Source: Bacteroides stercorirosoris | GTDB taxonomy: Bacteria > Bacteroidota > Bacteroidia > Bacteroidales > Bacteroidaceae | Direction of reading: 5' to 3' | NCBI RefSeq assembly: GCF_900142015.1 | Contig: NZ_FQZN01000001.1 | Coordinates: 124,001 to 188,000, forward strand | DNA length: 64,000 nt | Shown: in pieces, positions 27,011-36,841 of the stretch | Layout: each line of letters begins with the position of its first letter | How positions within the stretch are numbered: position 1 is the first letter of the stretch | Translations under genes and position numbers: made by a program | Notes under the pieces: generated by a model | The model's input: the letters and a program-made list of their open reading frames with translations, nothing else | Told to the model about the DNA's origin: nothing | Database searches by the model: none

Positions 27011-28468
27011 ATGAAAAAGAATAAAGGAATGAAAGTGATTCATGCATGGTACGGGGCGGCATTATTATTGTTCGGCTCATTGGCTTCGTGCATGGGAACG
27101 GTGGGAAACACTTCCATGAGGGGCGGTGAGGTGATAGGCGCCAGTGCTGTGGCATGGAATGAGCCTGCACCATACGGCATGGTGCTGGTGAAACGCGGTT
27201 CGGTGAAAATGGGACCTGACAAGCAAGACAGCTTGTGGGGAACAGTCGTTCCTTCGCGGGAGATTTCGGTAGAGTCTTTCTGGATGGATGATACGGAAGT
27301 GACCGTTGCCGAATATAAGCAGTTCGTCAACTGGGTGCGCGACTCCATCATCCGCGAACGCCTGGCAGACCCGGCCTATGGCGGCAATGAATTGTTCAAG
27401 ATAGAGGAAGACCGCGAAGGGAATCCCATAAAGCCTTATCTGAACTGGGCGAAGCCTATTCCCTGGAAGCGGGCGACGGAAGATGAGCAGATGGCTATCG
27501 AGAGCGTATACAAGCGGCATCCGATTGATGGCACGCTGATGCTGGATGGCGCTCAACTGAATTATTATTATGAGATTTATGATTATACGGAAGCGGCCAA
27601 GCGTCGTAACCGTCTGAATCCTGCCGAGCGGGTTAAGAACACGGATATAGAAGTGAATCCCGAAGAGGTGGTGATGATAACGAAAGATACGGCATACATT
27701 GATGATGAAGGGCGGATTGTGAACCGTACCATTACCCGTCCGCTGTCCAGCGAGTGGGATTTCCTGAACAGTTATATCGTAAATATCTATCCCGATACGA
27801 CTTGTTGGGTGAACGACTTCCCGAATGCGAATAATGAGCAGTATATGCGCCTGTATTTCAATCACCCCAGTTATAATGAGCATCCGGTGGTGGGTGTCAG
27901 CTGGGAACAGGCCAATGCCTTCTGTGCCTGGCGTACGAACTATCTGCTTGCCGGTCTGCGTGGACAGGCGAAGTATATTCAGCGTTACCGTCTGCCGACT
28001 GAGGCGGAATGGGAGTTTGCCGCACGCGGACGTGAAGACAACAAGTATCCCTGGAAAGACAGCGAAGAGACAAAGGATGAGCGGGGCTGTTACAATGCGA
28101 ATTATAAACCCGGTAAAGGAAATTATACCAAAGACGGTAATCTGATATCCACCCGTGTAGGAGCTTATTCGCCGAACTCGAACGGGTTGCATGACATGGC
28201 GGGTAATGTGGCTGAATGGACTTCGACGGCTTACACTGAGTCAGGTGTATTGCAGGCAAGTGACATCAATCCCGATATCCGGTATAATGCTGCGCCGGAT
28301 GATCCGTATGCGATGAAGAAAAAAGTGGTTCGTGGCGGTTCGTGGAAAGATGTGAACGCATTTATCCGTTCGGATGCCCGGACGGCAGAATATCAGAACG
28401 AGCAACGTTCGTATATCGGCTTCCGCTGCGTGCGTACACAGGTGGGATATAATAAGAAGGGGAAATGA
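27011..28468 (+). CDS. gldK: GldK/PorK lipoprotein (SUMF1 fold)
   Basis: About 485 residues from 27011, where MKKNKG precedes a lipobox (LFGSLASC). The protein has the formylglycine-generating-enzyme-like fold of GldK: GVSWEQANAFCAWRTNYLL, YRLPTEAEWEFAARG, LHDMAGNVAEWTSTAY and the closing VVRGGSWK with YIGFRCVR. GldK is an outer-membrane-associated lipoprotein of the type IX secretion ring with GldN. The upstream frame opening at 26945 overlaps the end of porP and has no signal. It lies 16 bases after the porP stop. Confidence 0.93.
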   Translation: MKKNKGMKVIHAWYGAALLLFGSLASCMGTVGNTSMRGGEVIGASAVAWNEPAPYGMVLVKRGSVKMGPDKQDSLWGTVVPSREISVESFWMDDTEVTVAEYKQFVNWVRDSIIRERLADPAYGGNELFKIEEDREGNPIKPYLNWAKPIPWKRATEDEQMAIESVYKRHPIDGTLMLDGAQLNYYYEIYDYTEAAKRRNRLNPAERVKNTDIEVNPEEVVMITKDTAYIDDEGRIVNRTITRPLSSEWDFLNSYIVNIYPDTTCWVNDFPNANNEQYMRLYFNHPSYNEHPVVGVSWEQANAFCAWRTNYLLAGLRGQAKYIQRYRLPTEAEWEFAARGREDNKYPWKDSEETKDERGCYNANYKPGKGNYTKDGNLISTRVGAYSPNSNGLHDMAGNVAEWTSTAYTESGVLQASDINPDIRYNAAPDDPYAMKKKVVRGGSWKDVNAFIRSDARTAEYQNEQRSYIGFRCVRTQVGYNKKGK

Positions 28469-28480
28469 TAAGACGCTAAA

Positions 28481-29206
28481 ATGGTAGAAATGATGGAAAA
28501 AGATACTGTAAATAGAAAGAGGGGCTTGGGACAAAAGTTGCAGGACTTTATGGCGAGCTATCGTGGCAAGGTGGTTATGAACTATGCTTATAGCTGGGGG
28601 GCTGCTATTGTTATTGCAGGTACGCTATTCAAACTGACTCATTTGCCGGGTGCCAATCTGATGTTGTGGATTGGTATGGGAACGGAAGTGCTGGTGTTCT
28701 TTATTTCTGCATTTGATTTGCCGAACAAACAGGTGGGAAGTACCGCGGGGGGAGTGATTGTGGTTGGTGACGCTGCAACCCTACAAGCAGGTCAATCGCG
28801 AGGAAATCATCTGCAAACCAATCAGTCTGTGGCATCTGTCCCGAACCAGCCAATGCCGGTGACTGTAGGTGCGACTAATTATTCGCCCGCCAACACAGCC
28901 CCTGCCTTTACCCCTGAGATGGAAGAAACCACCCAAGCCTATATCACGCAGTTGAAAGAAATGACGGAAATGCTTTCGCGCTTCACCGCCCAGGCAGAGT
29001 CCCTATCACATGATGCCGAGCAAATGAGTGCCTTGAACCGTAATCTTGCGGGTATCAATGCCATTTATGAAATGCAGCTTCGTAGTGCCAGCACCCAGAT
29101 AAATACGATAGACCAGGTGCACGAGCAGACCCGCAAAATGGCCCGGCAGATAGAAGAACTGAATGCTGTCTATGCCCGTATGCTGCAAGCGATGCAGGTG
29201 AAGTAG
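28481..29206 (+). CDS. gldL: GldL/PorL inner-membrane motor protein
   Basis: This 241-residue protein has two N-terminal membrane helices (about 35-80: YAYSWGAAIVIAGTLFKL, then LMLWIGMGTEVLVFFISAF). A Glu is embedded in the second helix (GTEV), which is conserved in GldL and proposed to conduct protons. The C-terminal region is largely cytoplasmic helical (EEMTQAYITQLKEMTEMLSR). GldL with GldM forms the proton-driven motor of the type IX secretion system. Near-start choices at 28481, 28490 and 28493 exist. Confidence 0.92.
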   Translation: MVEMMEKDTVNRKRGLGQKLQDFMASYRGKVVMNYAYSWGAAIVIAGTLFKLTHLPGANLMLWIGMGTEVLVFFISAFDLPNKQVGSTAGGVIVVGDAATLQAGQSRGNHLQTNQSVASVPNQPMPVTVGATNYSPANTAPAFTPEMEETTQAYITQLKEMTEMLSRFTAQAESLSHDAEQMSALNRNLAGINAIYEMQLRSASTQINTIDQVHEQTRKMARQIEELNAVYARMLQAMQVK

Positions 29207-29293
29207 AAAGGTGGTAGATTGATAGAGTGCTTCCTTTCCGAAACCACCGCATCATAATTAATAATTAATAGTTTATAATTAATAATTGATTCC

Positions 29294-30865
29294 ATGTCTC
29301 TGAATACCAATCCGGACTCTCCGCGCCAGAAGATGATAAATCTGATGTATATCGTCTTGATGGCGTTGTTGGCACTGAACGTTTCGTCGGATGTGCTGAA
29401 CGGCTTTTCATTGGTAGATGAAAGCCTTTCACGTACAACGGTAAACTCGACCGTGCAGAACCAGTCATTATATGACGGGCTTGCCGGTGCAAATAAACGT
29501 AACCCGGAAAAGGTGGGACCCTGGTTTGAGAAGGCGGTACATGTGAAAAACAGTTCCGATTCGCTTTATGCTTACGTCAACGAACTGAAACTGCGCATCG
29601 TGCAGGAAGCGGACGGAAAGGATGGAGATGTTGCCGATATCTCCAATCGGGAAGATTTGGAGGCTGCTTCTTTTGTCATGCTTGCACCCGGAAGAGGGCA
29701 GGGCAAGGAGCTGTTCAACCGTATCAATCAATATCGGGAAGAAATACTGGCTTTGGTTACCGATCCGGTGCAGCAGAAGATTATCCGTGATAATCTGGGT
29801 ACGGAAGTTCCGCGCAAGGCATCGGCAGCGGGGAAAAACTGGCAGGAATATATGTTTGAAAATACTCCGGTAGCGGCAGCCGTTACCTTATTGACTAAAT
29901 TGCAAAGTGACGTGCGCTATGCCGAAGGCGAAGTGCTCCATTTACTGACACAGAATACCGATGTGCAGGATGTGCGTGTGAATCAGCTTCAAGCCTATGT
30001 GATCCCTACCTCACAGAATGTGGTGCGTGGCGGTATGTATAGTGCCCGTGTCATTCTGGCGGCTGTGGACTCCACACAACGTCCCTCCATTTATATAGCC
30101 GGTGAAAAACAACCGGATAATGCGGAAGGCTGGTTTGAAACGGTTTGTAACCGTACAGGAGAGTTCTCTTTGGACGGTTATCTGGAACTGGCACAAGGAA
30201 ACGGAGAGGTGCTCCGCCGGGATTTTTCTCAGAAGTACACGGTAGTAGAGCCTACCGCTACGGTATCTGCAACCATGATGAATGTGCTTTACGCCGGATA
30301 TGATAACCCTATCAGCGTTTCTGTTCCGGGAGTTCCGGCCGGACAGGTGCAAGCAAGCATTGTCAATGGAAACGGTACGTTGAACCGTTCCGGAAATGGA
30401 TATATTGCACATCCTACGGTTATTGGCAAAGATGTGGTGATTCGTGTGACGGCATCTGTCGGTGGACGTACACAGTCGATGGGGGATTATACCTATCGTG
30501 TGCGCCAATTGCCCGACCCCTCGCCGTTTATTGAATATACAGAAGATGGAACACCGAAGCGTTATCGTGGCGGGCGCGGATTGTCCAAAGCTATTTTGAT
30601 GAATACTCCCGGCATAGTGGCTGCCATTGATGATGGGCTGCTGAATATCAATTTCCGGGTTTTGGGCTTTGAAACGGTCTTCTTTGATAATATGGGAAAT
30701 GCCGTACCGGAGGTGTCTTCGGGAGCCTCATTCTCTGCACGTCAGAAAGATATGTTCCGGCGCCTGTCCCGTGGAAAGCGTTTTTATATTTCCAGGGTGC
30801 GTGCGGTTGGTCCGGACGGAGTGGAGCGTTTGCTGCCTACTACGTTGGAAGTGATTGTGAATTAA
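29294..30865 (+). CDS. gldM: GldM/PorM periplasmic motor shaft
   Basis: This 523-residue protein has one N-terminal membrane helix (LMYIVLMALLALNVSSDVL) and a long periplasmic part made of several Ig-like domains. Blocks TNPDSPRQKMINLMYIVLM at the start and the C-terminal region SVSVPGVPAGQVQASIVNG are as in GldM. It spans the periplasm to contact GldK/GldN. An 87-base AT-rich gap with repeated ATTAAT elements separates it from gldL. Confidence 0.92.
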   Translation: MSLNTNPDSPRQKMINLMYIVLMALLALNVSSDVLNGFSLVDESLSRTTVNSTVQNQSLYDGLAGANKRNPEKVGPWFEKAVHVKNSSDSLYAYVNELKLRIVQEADGKDGDVADISNREDLEAASFVMLAPGRGQGKELFNRINQYREEILALVTDPVQQKIIRDNLGTEVPRKASAAGKNWQEYMFENTPVAAAVTLLTKLQSDVRYAEGEVLHLLTQNTDVQDVRVNQLQAYVIPTSQNVVRGGMYSARVILAAVDSTQRPSIYIAGEKQPDNAEGWFETVCNRTGEFSLDGYLELAQGNGEVLRRDFSQKYTVVEPTATVSATMMNVLYAGYDNPISVSVPGVPAGQVQASIVNGNGTLNRSGNGYIAHPTVIGKDVVIRVTASVGGRTQSMGDYTYRVRQLPDPSPFIEYTEDGTPKRYRGGRGLSKAILMNTPGIVAAIDDGLLNINFRVLGFETVFFDNMGNAVPEVSSGASFSARQKDMFRRLSRGKRFYISRVRAVGPDGVERLLPTTLEVIVN

Positions 30866-30901
30866 AATTAGAAATTGACTATAATAATAAGGTATAAGAC
30901 T

Positions 30902-31921
30902 ATGAAACTTTCCTTGAAACTCATGATAGCTGTCATCCTGTGCGGGCTGAACTTGTCGGCAGGGTGGGCACAAAGGCAATATCCCGGTTCGGCAGGCTTG
31001 CCGGATGATGTGGTGTGGATGCGTGAAATCTATCGTACACTGGATTTGACCAAGGACACCAATGGTGCCCTGTACTATCCTGTGGAGCCGCAAGGGGATA
31101 AGATGAACCTCTTTGCCACCATGTTCCGTTTGCTGGCACAGAAGAAAATACCGGCTTATGAATATCAGTTGGACGGCACGGAACGTTTTCAGAAAGATGC
31201 CGAAGTAACTTTTCGGGATGTGCTGGACCGCTTTCAAATCTATTACGAACTGAAGAAAGTGGCAAATCGTCGCGATAGTGTCCTGTCCATTAGTAACAGT
31301 GATATACCTTCTGCGGATGTATTGAGTTATTTCGTCAAAGAAGTCTGGTATTTTGATCAGCGCACTTCAACTTACGGTTCGGTGATAACGGCTATTTGTC
31401 CGGTGCTGCACCGTTCGGAGGAATTTAGTTCGGAAAAAGTAAAGTTGCCTATGTTTTGGGTGAACTATAAAGACCTGATGCCTTATCTGACCCAGACAAA
31501 AATATCCGTCAGCAATTATAACAATGCGGCAAACAGCACTTGGGATGATTTCTTTACGGCACGTCTGTATAAGGGGGATATTTATAAAACAACCAATCTG
31601 CAAAACCGTGTCTTGTCGCAATACTGTCCTACGGATAGTGCTATGGTAAAGGAGCAGAAACGCATTGAGAAGGAATTGGTGGATTTTGAAAAAACATTGT
31701 ACGGCAGGGATCTTATAGAAGAAACGGATTCGGTTTCTACGGTTTCGGGAACGAAAGTGGCGAAGGCTAATTCCAAGAGGAAAGGGCGTGACAATGCTGT
31801 TACGGCAAAAAGTAAATCTTCTTCCTCATCAAAGTCAAAATCTGCGGCAAGCAAGTCGCAGTCGGTATCTAAGAGGGAAGCGGCAGCTCCTAAAGCGTCA
31901 GTGCGTCGACAACGTCGCTGA
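30902..31921 (+). CDS. gldN: GldN/PorN periplasmic ring protein
   Basis: About 339 residues from 30902, with a signal peptide ending near GWAQ. The GldN core is visible (WMREIYRTLDLTKDTNGALY, FFTARLYKGDIYKTTNLQNR). The last 40 or so residues form a Ser/Lys-rich low-complexity tail (KSSSSSKSKSAASKSQSVSK) ending in RRQRR, which is not part of the core family fold. GldN partners with GldK in the periplasmic ring. It is the last gene of the module. Confidence 0.92.
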   Translation: MKLSLKLMIAVILCGLNLSAGWAQRQYPGSAGLPDDVVWMREIYRTLDLTKDTNGALYYPVEPQGDKMNLFATMFRLLAQKKIPAYEYQLDGTERFQKDAEVTFRDVLDRFQIYYELKKVANRRDSVLSISNSDIPSADVLSYFVKEVWYFDQRTSTYGSVITAICPVLHRSEEFSSEKVKLPMFWVNYKDLMPYLTQTKISVSNYNNAANSTWDDFFTARLYKGDIYKTTNLQNRVLSQYCPTDSAMVKEQKRIEKELVDFEKTLYGRDLIEETDSVSTVSGTKVAKANSKRKGRDNAVTAKSKSSSSSKSKSAASKSQSVSKREAAAPKASVRRQRR

Positions 31922-31937
31922 ACAAATTTGTTTCTTT

Positions 31938-31970
31938 TTTGTTCTTTTTAAGAATAAATCCATATATTTG
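31938..31970 (+). promoter_or_regulatory. Promoter of the outer-membrane barrel gene
   Basis: TTTG (31938-31941) and TATATTTG (31963-31970) are separated by 21 bases and lie 27 bases upstream of the start at 31998. This fits the canonical Bacteroides promoter. Confidence 0.75.
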
Positions 31971-31997
31971 TCCCGATAATTTAAACAAAAAAGAATT

Positions 31998-32543
31998 ATG
32001 AAGAAGATTTTTAGTACTTTCATTATAGCTGTATGCTGTATGTTTATGGCTATGCCGGCTCAGGCGCAACTCATTAAGTGGGGTGTAAAAGGTGGTGTCA
32101 ATATGACGAAGATAGACTGGGATGGAGGATATCCAGGAAACAAGGATAACTCTGCCGGTTTCTTTATTGGTCCGATGGCCGAGATTACGATTCCTATTGT
32201 TGGTCTGGGTGTTGACGGTGCTTTGTTATTTTCACAAAGAGGTAAGGGAGACGTAAGACAAACCGGAGCGGAAGTTCCCATCAATCTGAAATATACGATT
32301 GGTTTGGGTAGTCTGCTGGGTGTTTATTTTGCTGCCGGTCCTGATTTTTTCTTTGATTTCAAGAAGAAAGATAATGTTGACCGGAAGACTCAGGTAGGCC
32401 TTAATCTGGGAGTCGGTGTGAAGCTGATTAAGCATTTGCAAGTGGGTGTCAACTATCAGTTCCCGATGGGAGACAGCTTTAAATGGAAGAATATTGAAGC
32501 GAAGAATAAGACCTGGCAGATATCTGCTGCTTATCTTTTCTAA
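31998..32543 (+). CDS. Small outer-membrane beta-barrel protein (PorT-like)
   Basis: This 181-residue protein has a signal peptide (CCMFMAMPAQAQL) and a short eight-strand barrel: alternating strands such as LIKWGVKGGVNMTKI, GLGVDGALLFSQRGKG and LNLGVGVKLIKHLQVGV, ending in AAYLF with terminal Phe. It matches the small PorT-like outer-membrane family. It has its own promoter and terminator and follows the gldKLMN module, but a link to type IX secretion is not proven. Confidence 0.82.
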   Translation: MKKIFSTFIIAVCCMFMAMPAQAQLIKWGVKGGVNMTKIDWDGGYPGNKDNSAGFFIGPMAEITIPIVGLGVDGALLFSQRGKGDVRQTGAEVPINLKYTIGLGSLLGVYFAAGPDFFFDFKKKDNVDRKTQVGLNLGVGVKLIKHLQVGVNYQFPMGDSFKWKNIEAKNKTWQISAAYLF

Positions 32544-32562
32544 AAGAAATTATAGTTATAAT

Positions 32563-32608
32563 ATAGCGGGGATGAATTCTATTGAAGAATTTATCCCCGC
32601 TATTTTTG
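32563..32608 (+). terminator. Rho-independent terminator
   Basis: Hairpin with arms 32563-32580 and 32586-32603 (core AGCGGGGAT...ATCCCCGCT), followed by TTTTTG. It lies 20 bases after the barrel-protein stop. Confidence 0.85.
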
Positions 32609-32734
32609 TAATAAAAGTGTTTGGTTTAGAAGGAATGTTTGATTCCAATCTGAGCGGATATGAATGAAATGATGATTTATCAGTCCGCTTTTGATGGTCA
32701 GTAGTATCTGCCTCCTTTTTGTAGGGTTTTGATG

Positions 32735-32825
32735 CACCACAGATTACACAGATTTACACAGATTAGGGAAGAAATCTCTGATTATTAATAAATTAAATCT
32801 GTGCTAATCTGTGTAATCTGTGGTG
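32735..32825. repeat. CACCACAGA-type hairpin, copy 2
   Basis: Arms 32735-32764 and 32796-32825, about 30 bp with two mismatches, begin CACCACAGATTACACAG. It belongs to the family seen at 25890 and 43152. It lies in the 421-base gap between the barrel gene terminator and the MoxR-like gene. Confidence 0.8.
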
Positions 32826-32918
32826 AAATAATTCATTTCTTATCAGTTTTGAATTAAACTTTTGATGCAGTTCCCCTGTTCTTTTCTTTCTTCATGGCAT
32901 TTCTCAATAAAGATTTCA

Positions 32919-32926
32919 TATATTTG
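32919..32926 (+). promoter_or_regulatory. -7 element of the RavA-like operon
   Basis: TATATTTG, 38 bases before the start at 32965. The -33 partner is weak. Confidence 0.5.
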
Positions 32927-32964
32927 AAGCCGTTTACCAAAAAGCAAAGCATACGGAAAGAATT

Positions 32965-34590
32965 ATGGACATCAGAAAGAGAATACAGCGACTATTGACT
33001 GCCATCAACCAGGGAGTTTATGAAAAAGATACGGAATTGGGTTTATCATTATTGGCTGCACTGGCAGGTGAAAGCGTACTCTTGTTAGGCCCTCCGGGTG
33101 TAGCCAAGTCTATGGTGGCACGCCGGTTGAAAGCCGCATTCAAGGAAGCGAAAGCCTTTGAATACCTGATGTCACGCTTCTCCACCCCCGATGAGATATT
33201 CGGCCCCATCAGCATCAACCGGCTGAAAGAGTTTGATAAATACGAACGCGCCGTCGAAGGATATCTGCCCACGGCAAGTGTCGTATTTCTGGATGAGATA
33301 TGGAAAGCAGGCCCCGCCATACAGAATTCATTACTCACCGCCATCAATGAGAAAATCTACCGAAACGGAGACAGTGAAATCCGGCTGCCGCTCAAGCTCC
33401 TGATTGCCGCCAGCAACGAACTGCCCGCACATGGCGAAGGACTGGAAGCCTTATGGGACAGATTCCTGCTCCGCATCATCTGCACCTGTGTTCAGGATGA
33501 AGACACTTTCCACAGTATGTTGCTCGACGACAGCGACAAAGAGATAAACGTCCCCACAGACCTGCAAATCAGTGAAGAAGAATATGCGGAATGGCGCAAA
33601 CAAATCGGACAAGTGTCAGTCCCCACCGGCATATTGCAATACATCAGCAACGTCCGTCGCCAACTGAAGCGGCTTCCACTGGACGATGAAGACACGGCGC
33701 GCAACATATACGTAAGCGACCGCCGCTGGAAAAACATCGTACAACTGCTGAAAGCCTCAGCCTTCATCAACGGACGGCCGGAAGTTAATCCCGCCGACCT
33801 GCTCCCCCTCTATCATTGCCTTTGGAACGAAGCTGATGAGTGCGAGCCTATCCACCAGTTAGTGCTCCGCGAATTATTCACCTCCTGCCTGGAAGAGATG
33901 GAAGAAATCACAGAGTCCATAAAGGCCGACATCCGTATAAGCCGGGTGCGCCAAGCCCTGGAAGACTTCAAGAACAACACCTCCCCGAAGAACAACCTGC
34001 AACTGACTGATTACTTCTACTATCACGTAGAGGAGCATGGGACAGGCCACACCTATATCTTTGCCGTAGACTACCTCGCGCTGAAAGAACAGAAAAGGGA
34101 AAACTCTCCCCGGCAAGCCCTCATCTATCCCGACCCACTGAATCCGGAACGTTCCATCATCCGGTGCTATCCGGGCACAGGTCCGTCCTCCGTCCCGCAG
34201 CAACGGGTGAATCTGTACCGGGAAGGAACGGAATTTCTGCTGATAGACGGCGTGCGCTATCCGATGACGCAAAAGAAAAAAGAAGCGGGAAACCTCCTCC
34301 CGGCCCCAAAGAGCACTTCCTCCTCCAATAAAGAGCCGCAGATATTCGACAACGTCCCCCGCATAAACACCCGCGACTACCGGAACGAACTGAACCGACT
34401 CTCGCAGCGCCTCCTCGACCTCACCGGCACCCTGTGCACGGATAATATCTTCACGCACCAAGCGGATAAAGAACTGGTCAGCCGCTTCTCCGACGAAGTG
34501 CGGAAGAAACTGCGGAACGTAGAGATTGAAGAGGAAAAGTTACAATTCAACTTGCAGCAATATGGCGGGACTGATCAAAAAGAAGTATGA
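32965..34590 (+). CDS. MoxR/RavA-type AAA+ ATPase
   Basis: This 541-residue ATPase has Walker A (GPPGVAKS, 42-49), Walker B (VVFLDEIWKA, 106-115), and sensor motifs (IAASNELP, LWDRFLLRI). The C-terminal half has a RavA-like three-part extension. RavA-type MoxR proteins work with a VWA partner as chaperones for respiratory or metal-cofactor complexes. The downstream VWA gene overlaps it by 29 bases. It is close in length to E. coli RavA (498 residues) but with a longer tail. Confidence 0.87.
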   Translation: MDIRKRIQRLLTAINQGVYEKDTELGLSLLAALAGESVLLLGPPGVAKSMVARRLKAAFKEAKAFEYLMSRFSTPDEIFGPISINRLKEFDKYERAVEGYLPTASVVFLDEIWKAGPAIQNSLLTAINEKIYRNGDSEIRLPLKLLIAASNELPAHGEGLEALWDRFLLRIICTCVQDEDTFHSMLLDDSDKEINVPTDLQISEEEYAEWRKQIGQVSVPTGILQYISNVRRQLKRLPLDDEDTARNIYVSDRRWKNIVQLLKASAFINGRPEVNPADLLPLYHCLWNEADECEPIHQLVLRELFTSCLEEMEEITESIKADIRISRVRQALEDFKNNTSPKNNLQLTDYFYYHVEEHGTGHTYIFAVDYLALKEQKRENSPRQALIYPDPLNPERSIIRCYPGTGPSSVPQQRVNLYREGTEFLLIDGVRYPMTQKKKEAGNLLPAPKSTSSSNKEPQIFDNVPRINTRDYRNELNRLSQRLLDLTGTLCTDNIFTHQADKELVSRFSDEVRKKLRNVEIEEEKLQFNLQQYGGTDQKEV

Positions 34591-36022
34591 CATAAACTTC
34601 TATGCAAAGGTAGTAGAGAAGTTCGTACAGACCGGAGAGTGTGCCGAGAACGCATACGGTGAGACGGAAGATCCCCTGTACCTTTATCTGCTGTCCATCA
34701 TGAACAACCCTTCCATCCGGCTGCAAGTGCTGGAAGATGAAGTCCGCGCACGCATATTCTATGACATCACCACACAGTTTGTCTGGCAATTCCTCGAACA
34801 GGAAAAGTTCCAGATGCAACGGGCGCAATCCGAACTCGGAGAAATGGAAAGCGCCCTCAACTGGATAAAGGAAAAACGCGACGGCTGGCAGGCCCTTCTA
34901 AGAAAAATCAAAGAAGACTATAAGGAAAACGCTTTCGACGAACCCTTCTACGAGCATCTGTTCGGCGACAAAGAACAGCAGCACGACCCTTCTGTCTGGG
35001 AGAAAATGTTGAGCGACTGGGAAGATTCTTTCCAGCAGAAGCAACAGGAACAGAAAGAGAAAAACCTGAACGCCCGGAAAGACTTCCTGGAAAAGAAACT
35101 GACGACCAGCCTGAGCAAGATACCGGAGTATCTGGAAGAGCATCAAGTGGAACAAGAAGAATTCTTCCAGGCATGGAGCATGATGAACGGACTTTGGAAT
35201 ACCATCGACTTCGAGAGTATCCGCAAGATTGTGAAATTGCAAAAAGAATATCCCGAACTCCTGAAAGTAGCCAACCGCATGGGCCGGATTGCCGACGACG
35301 AAGGCAGCAAACAGGTATACGTGACGGAGGGCAGCATCTACAAACTATCGCATTCGCAGAAAAGCGACATCCTGGGCGTCACCACCGGCAACGACCTGAA
35401 CGCCCTGCTTCCCTCGGAACTGCTTTACTACTCGGACAGTGAACTGCAAGATGTCTTCATGCTGAAATACTTCACGCAGAAGTTGCAAACCTTCCGCTAC
35501 AAATCGGAAATCATGCAACCCTCCCGGCGGCTGGAAGCGAAACCCGCCGTGCTGAAAGGTCCGATGATAGTCTGTCTCGACACGTCGGGCAGCATGACGG
35601 GCAAACCGGAACGGATGGCGAACTCCCTGCTGATAAAACTCATTGAAATAGCGGAACTTCAAGACAGGGAATGCTTCCTCATCTCTTTCTCCGTGTCCAC
35701 CCGGACCATCGACATACGGCGTGAACGGCAAAAACTGATGGAGTTTTTCAGCCACCCTTTCATCGGCGACACGGATGCCACGCAGATGCTGAAAGATACC
35801 TTCAGAATGCTCGACCAAAACCGCTATATGAATGCGGACGTCCTATTAATCAGCGATTTCCGCATACCGAAATGCAAACCGGAGTTAATAAGGCAAATAC
35901 AGGCAAACCGGGAGAAAGGCACTTTCTTCTACGGTCTGCAGATAGGTATTGCCCCCAACGATTGGGTGGAATACTTCGATCATATGTACAAAGTGGAATA
36001 CCAGGTTTCGCGGCGTAACTGA
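34562..36022 (+). CDS. ViaA-like VWA domain protein
   Basis: About 486 residues from 34562, the first sensible ATG (MAGLIKKKYD). Long helical and coiled regions (QQKQQEQKEKNLNARKDFLE) precede a C-terminal VWA domain with the MIDAS motif DTSGSMTGKPE (Asp at about 340). The remaining MIDAS residues are visible in GDTDATQML. VWA proteins of this type pair with RavA/MoxR ATPases. It overlaps the AAA gene by 29 bases, so the two are translated together. The metal-cofactor role is inference from the family. Confidence 0.88.
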   Translation: MAGLIKKKYDINFYAKVVEKFVQTGECAENAYGETEDPLYLYLLSIMNNPSIRLQVLEDEVRARIFYDITTQFVWQFLEQEKFQMQRAQSELGEMESALNWIKEKRDGWQALLRKIKEDYKENAFDEPFYEHLFGDKEQQHDPSVWEKMLSDWEDSFQQKQQEQKEKNLNARKDFLEKKLTTSLSKIPEYLEEHQVEQEEFFQAWSMMNGLWNTIDFESIRKIVKLQKEYPELLKVANRMGRIADDEGSKQVYVTEGSIYKLSHSQKSDILGVTTGNDLNALLPSELLYYSDSELQDVFMLKYFTQKLQTFRYKSEIMQPSRRLEAKPAVLKGPMIVCLDTSGSMTGKPERMANSLLIKLIEIAELQDRECFLISFSVSTRTIDIRRERQKLMEFFSHPFIGDTDATQMLKDTFRMLDQNRYMNADVLLISDFRIPKCKPELIRQIQANREKGTFFYGLQIGIAPNDWVEYFDHMYKVEYQVSRRN

Positions 36023-36046
36023 CCACACGCTCCGCCCGCCGTCCAA

Positions 36047-36739
36047 TCAAAGCCAGTCCAGCAATTCCGCCGGACTTTTCATCTGTTTCAGCCTGGGATG
36101 TGTAAACGTCTCCACCACCTCATGCTGCCACATCACCTCAAAAGGAATATGTACACCATATCCGCCAATTGCCAGCACAGGCTGAATATCCGATTTCAAT
36201 GAATTTCCAATCATCAGGAATTCCTCAGGAGCCACTTGCAGGACTTGCAACAAACGGTTATATTCTTTCTCCGTCTTATCGGACATGATTTCAATATGGT
36301 CGAAATAAGGAGTCAGTCCGGAGCGTTTCAACTTACGTTCCTGGTCCAGCAGGTCGCCTTTCGTTGCCACTACCAGCCGATAACCGCCTTGCGCTTTCAG
36401 TGCTTTCAATGTATCTTCCACACCGGACAGCAACTCAATCGGCATTTCAAGCAAAGATTTACCCAAAAGAATTATCTCCTGTATCTTCTCTGCTGTAACT
36501 TTCTGAGCGCTAATCCGCAAAGCCGTCTCAACCATTGAAATGGTAAATGCTTTGGCACCATAACCCAGACATTCCAGGTTACTCATTTCCGTCTTAAACA
36601 ATTCTGCCGAAATCTCCTTCGCGCTGCCGTAATCGCTCAGTAACTCCGTATATTTCCGTTCCACTTCCTGAAAGAAAGGCTCATTGCTCCAGAGAGTATC
36701 ATCCGCATCGAAAGCGATGACTTTAATGTTGTGTCTCAT
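36047..36739 (-). CDS. HAD-family phosphatase (YjjG-like)
   Basis: This 230-residue HAD hydrolase has motif I DADDTLWSN with the catalytic Asp pair, motif II (VATKGD), a Lys in motif III (LKRSGL..YFD..DKTEKEY) and motif IV GNSLKSDIQP. The alpha-helical cap after motif I is the size of C1-type YjjG-like nucleotidases. Phosphatase activity on nucleoside monophosphates or phosphosugars is likely; the exact substrate is not evident. It faces the MACPF gene across a repeat-rich gap and converges with the VWA gene. Confidence 0.85.
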   Translation of the reverse strand: MRHNIKVIAFDADDTLWSNEPFFQEVERKYTELLSDYGSAKEISAELFKTEMSNLECLGYGAKAFTISMVETALRISAQKVTAEKIQEIILLGKSLLEMPIELLSGVEDTLKALKAQGGYRLVVATKGDLLDQERKLKRSGLTPYFDHIEIMSDKTEKEYNRLLQVLQVAPEEFLMIGNSLKSDIQPVLAIGGYGVHIPFEVMWQHEVVETFTHPRLKQMKSPAELLDWL

Positions 36740-36841
36740 TTCCTATTTTTACGTTACACATTTTATATAATGCAAAATACGGAATATATTTTGTGTAAAA
36801 CAAAAGAGCATGAACTTTTAACGTCTCTTACTTTATCCCCT

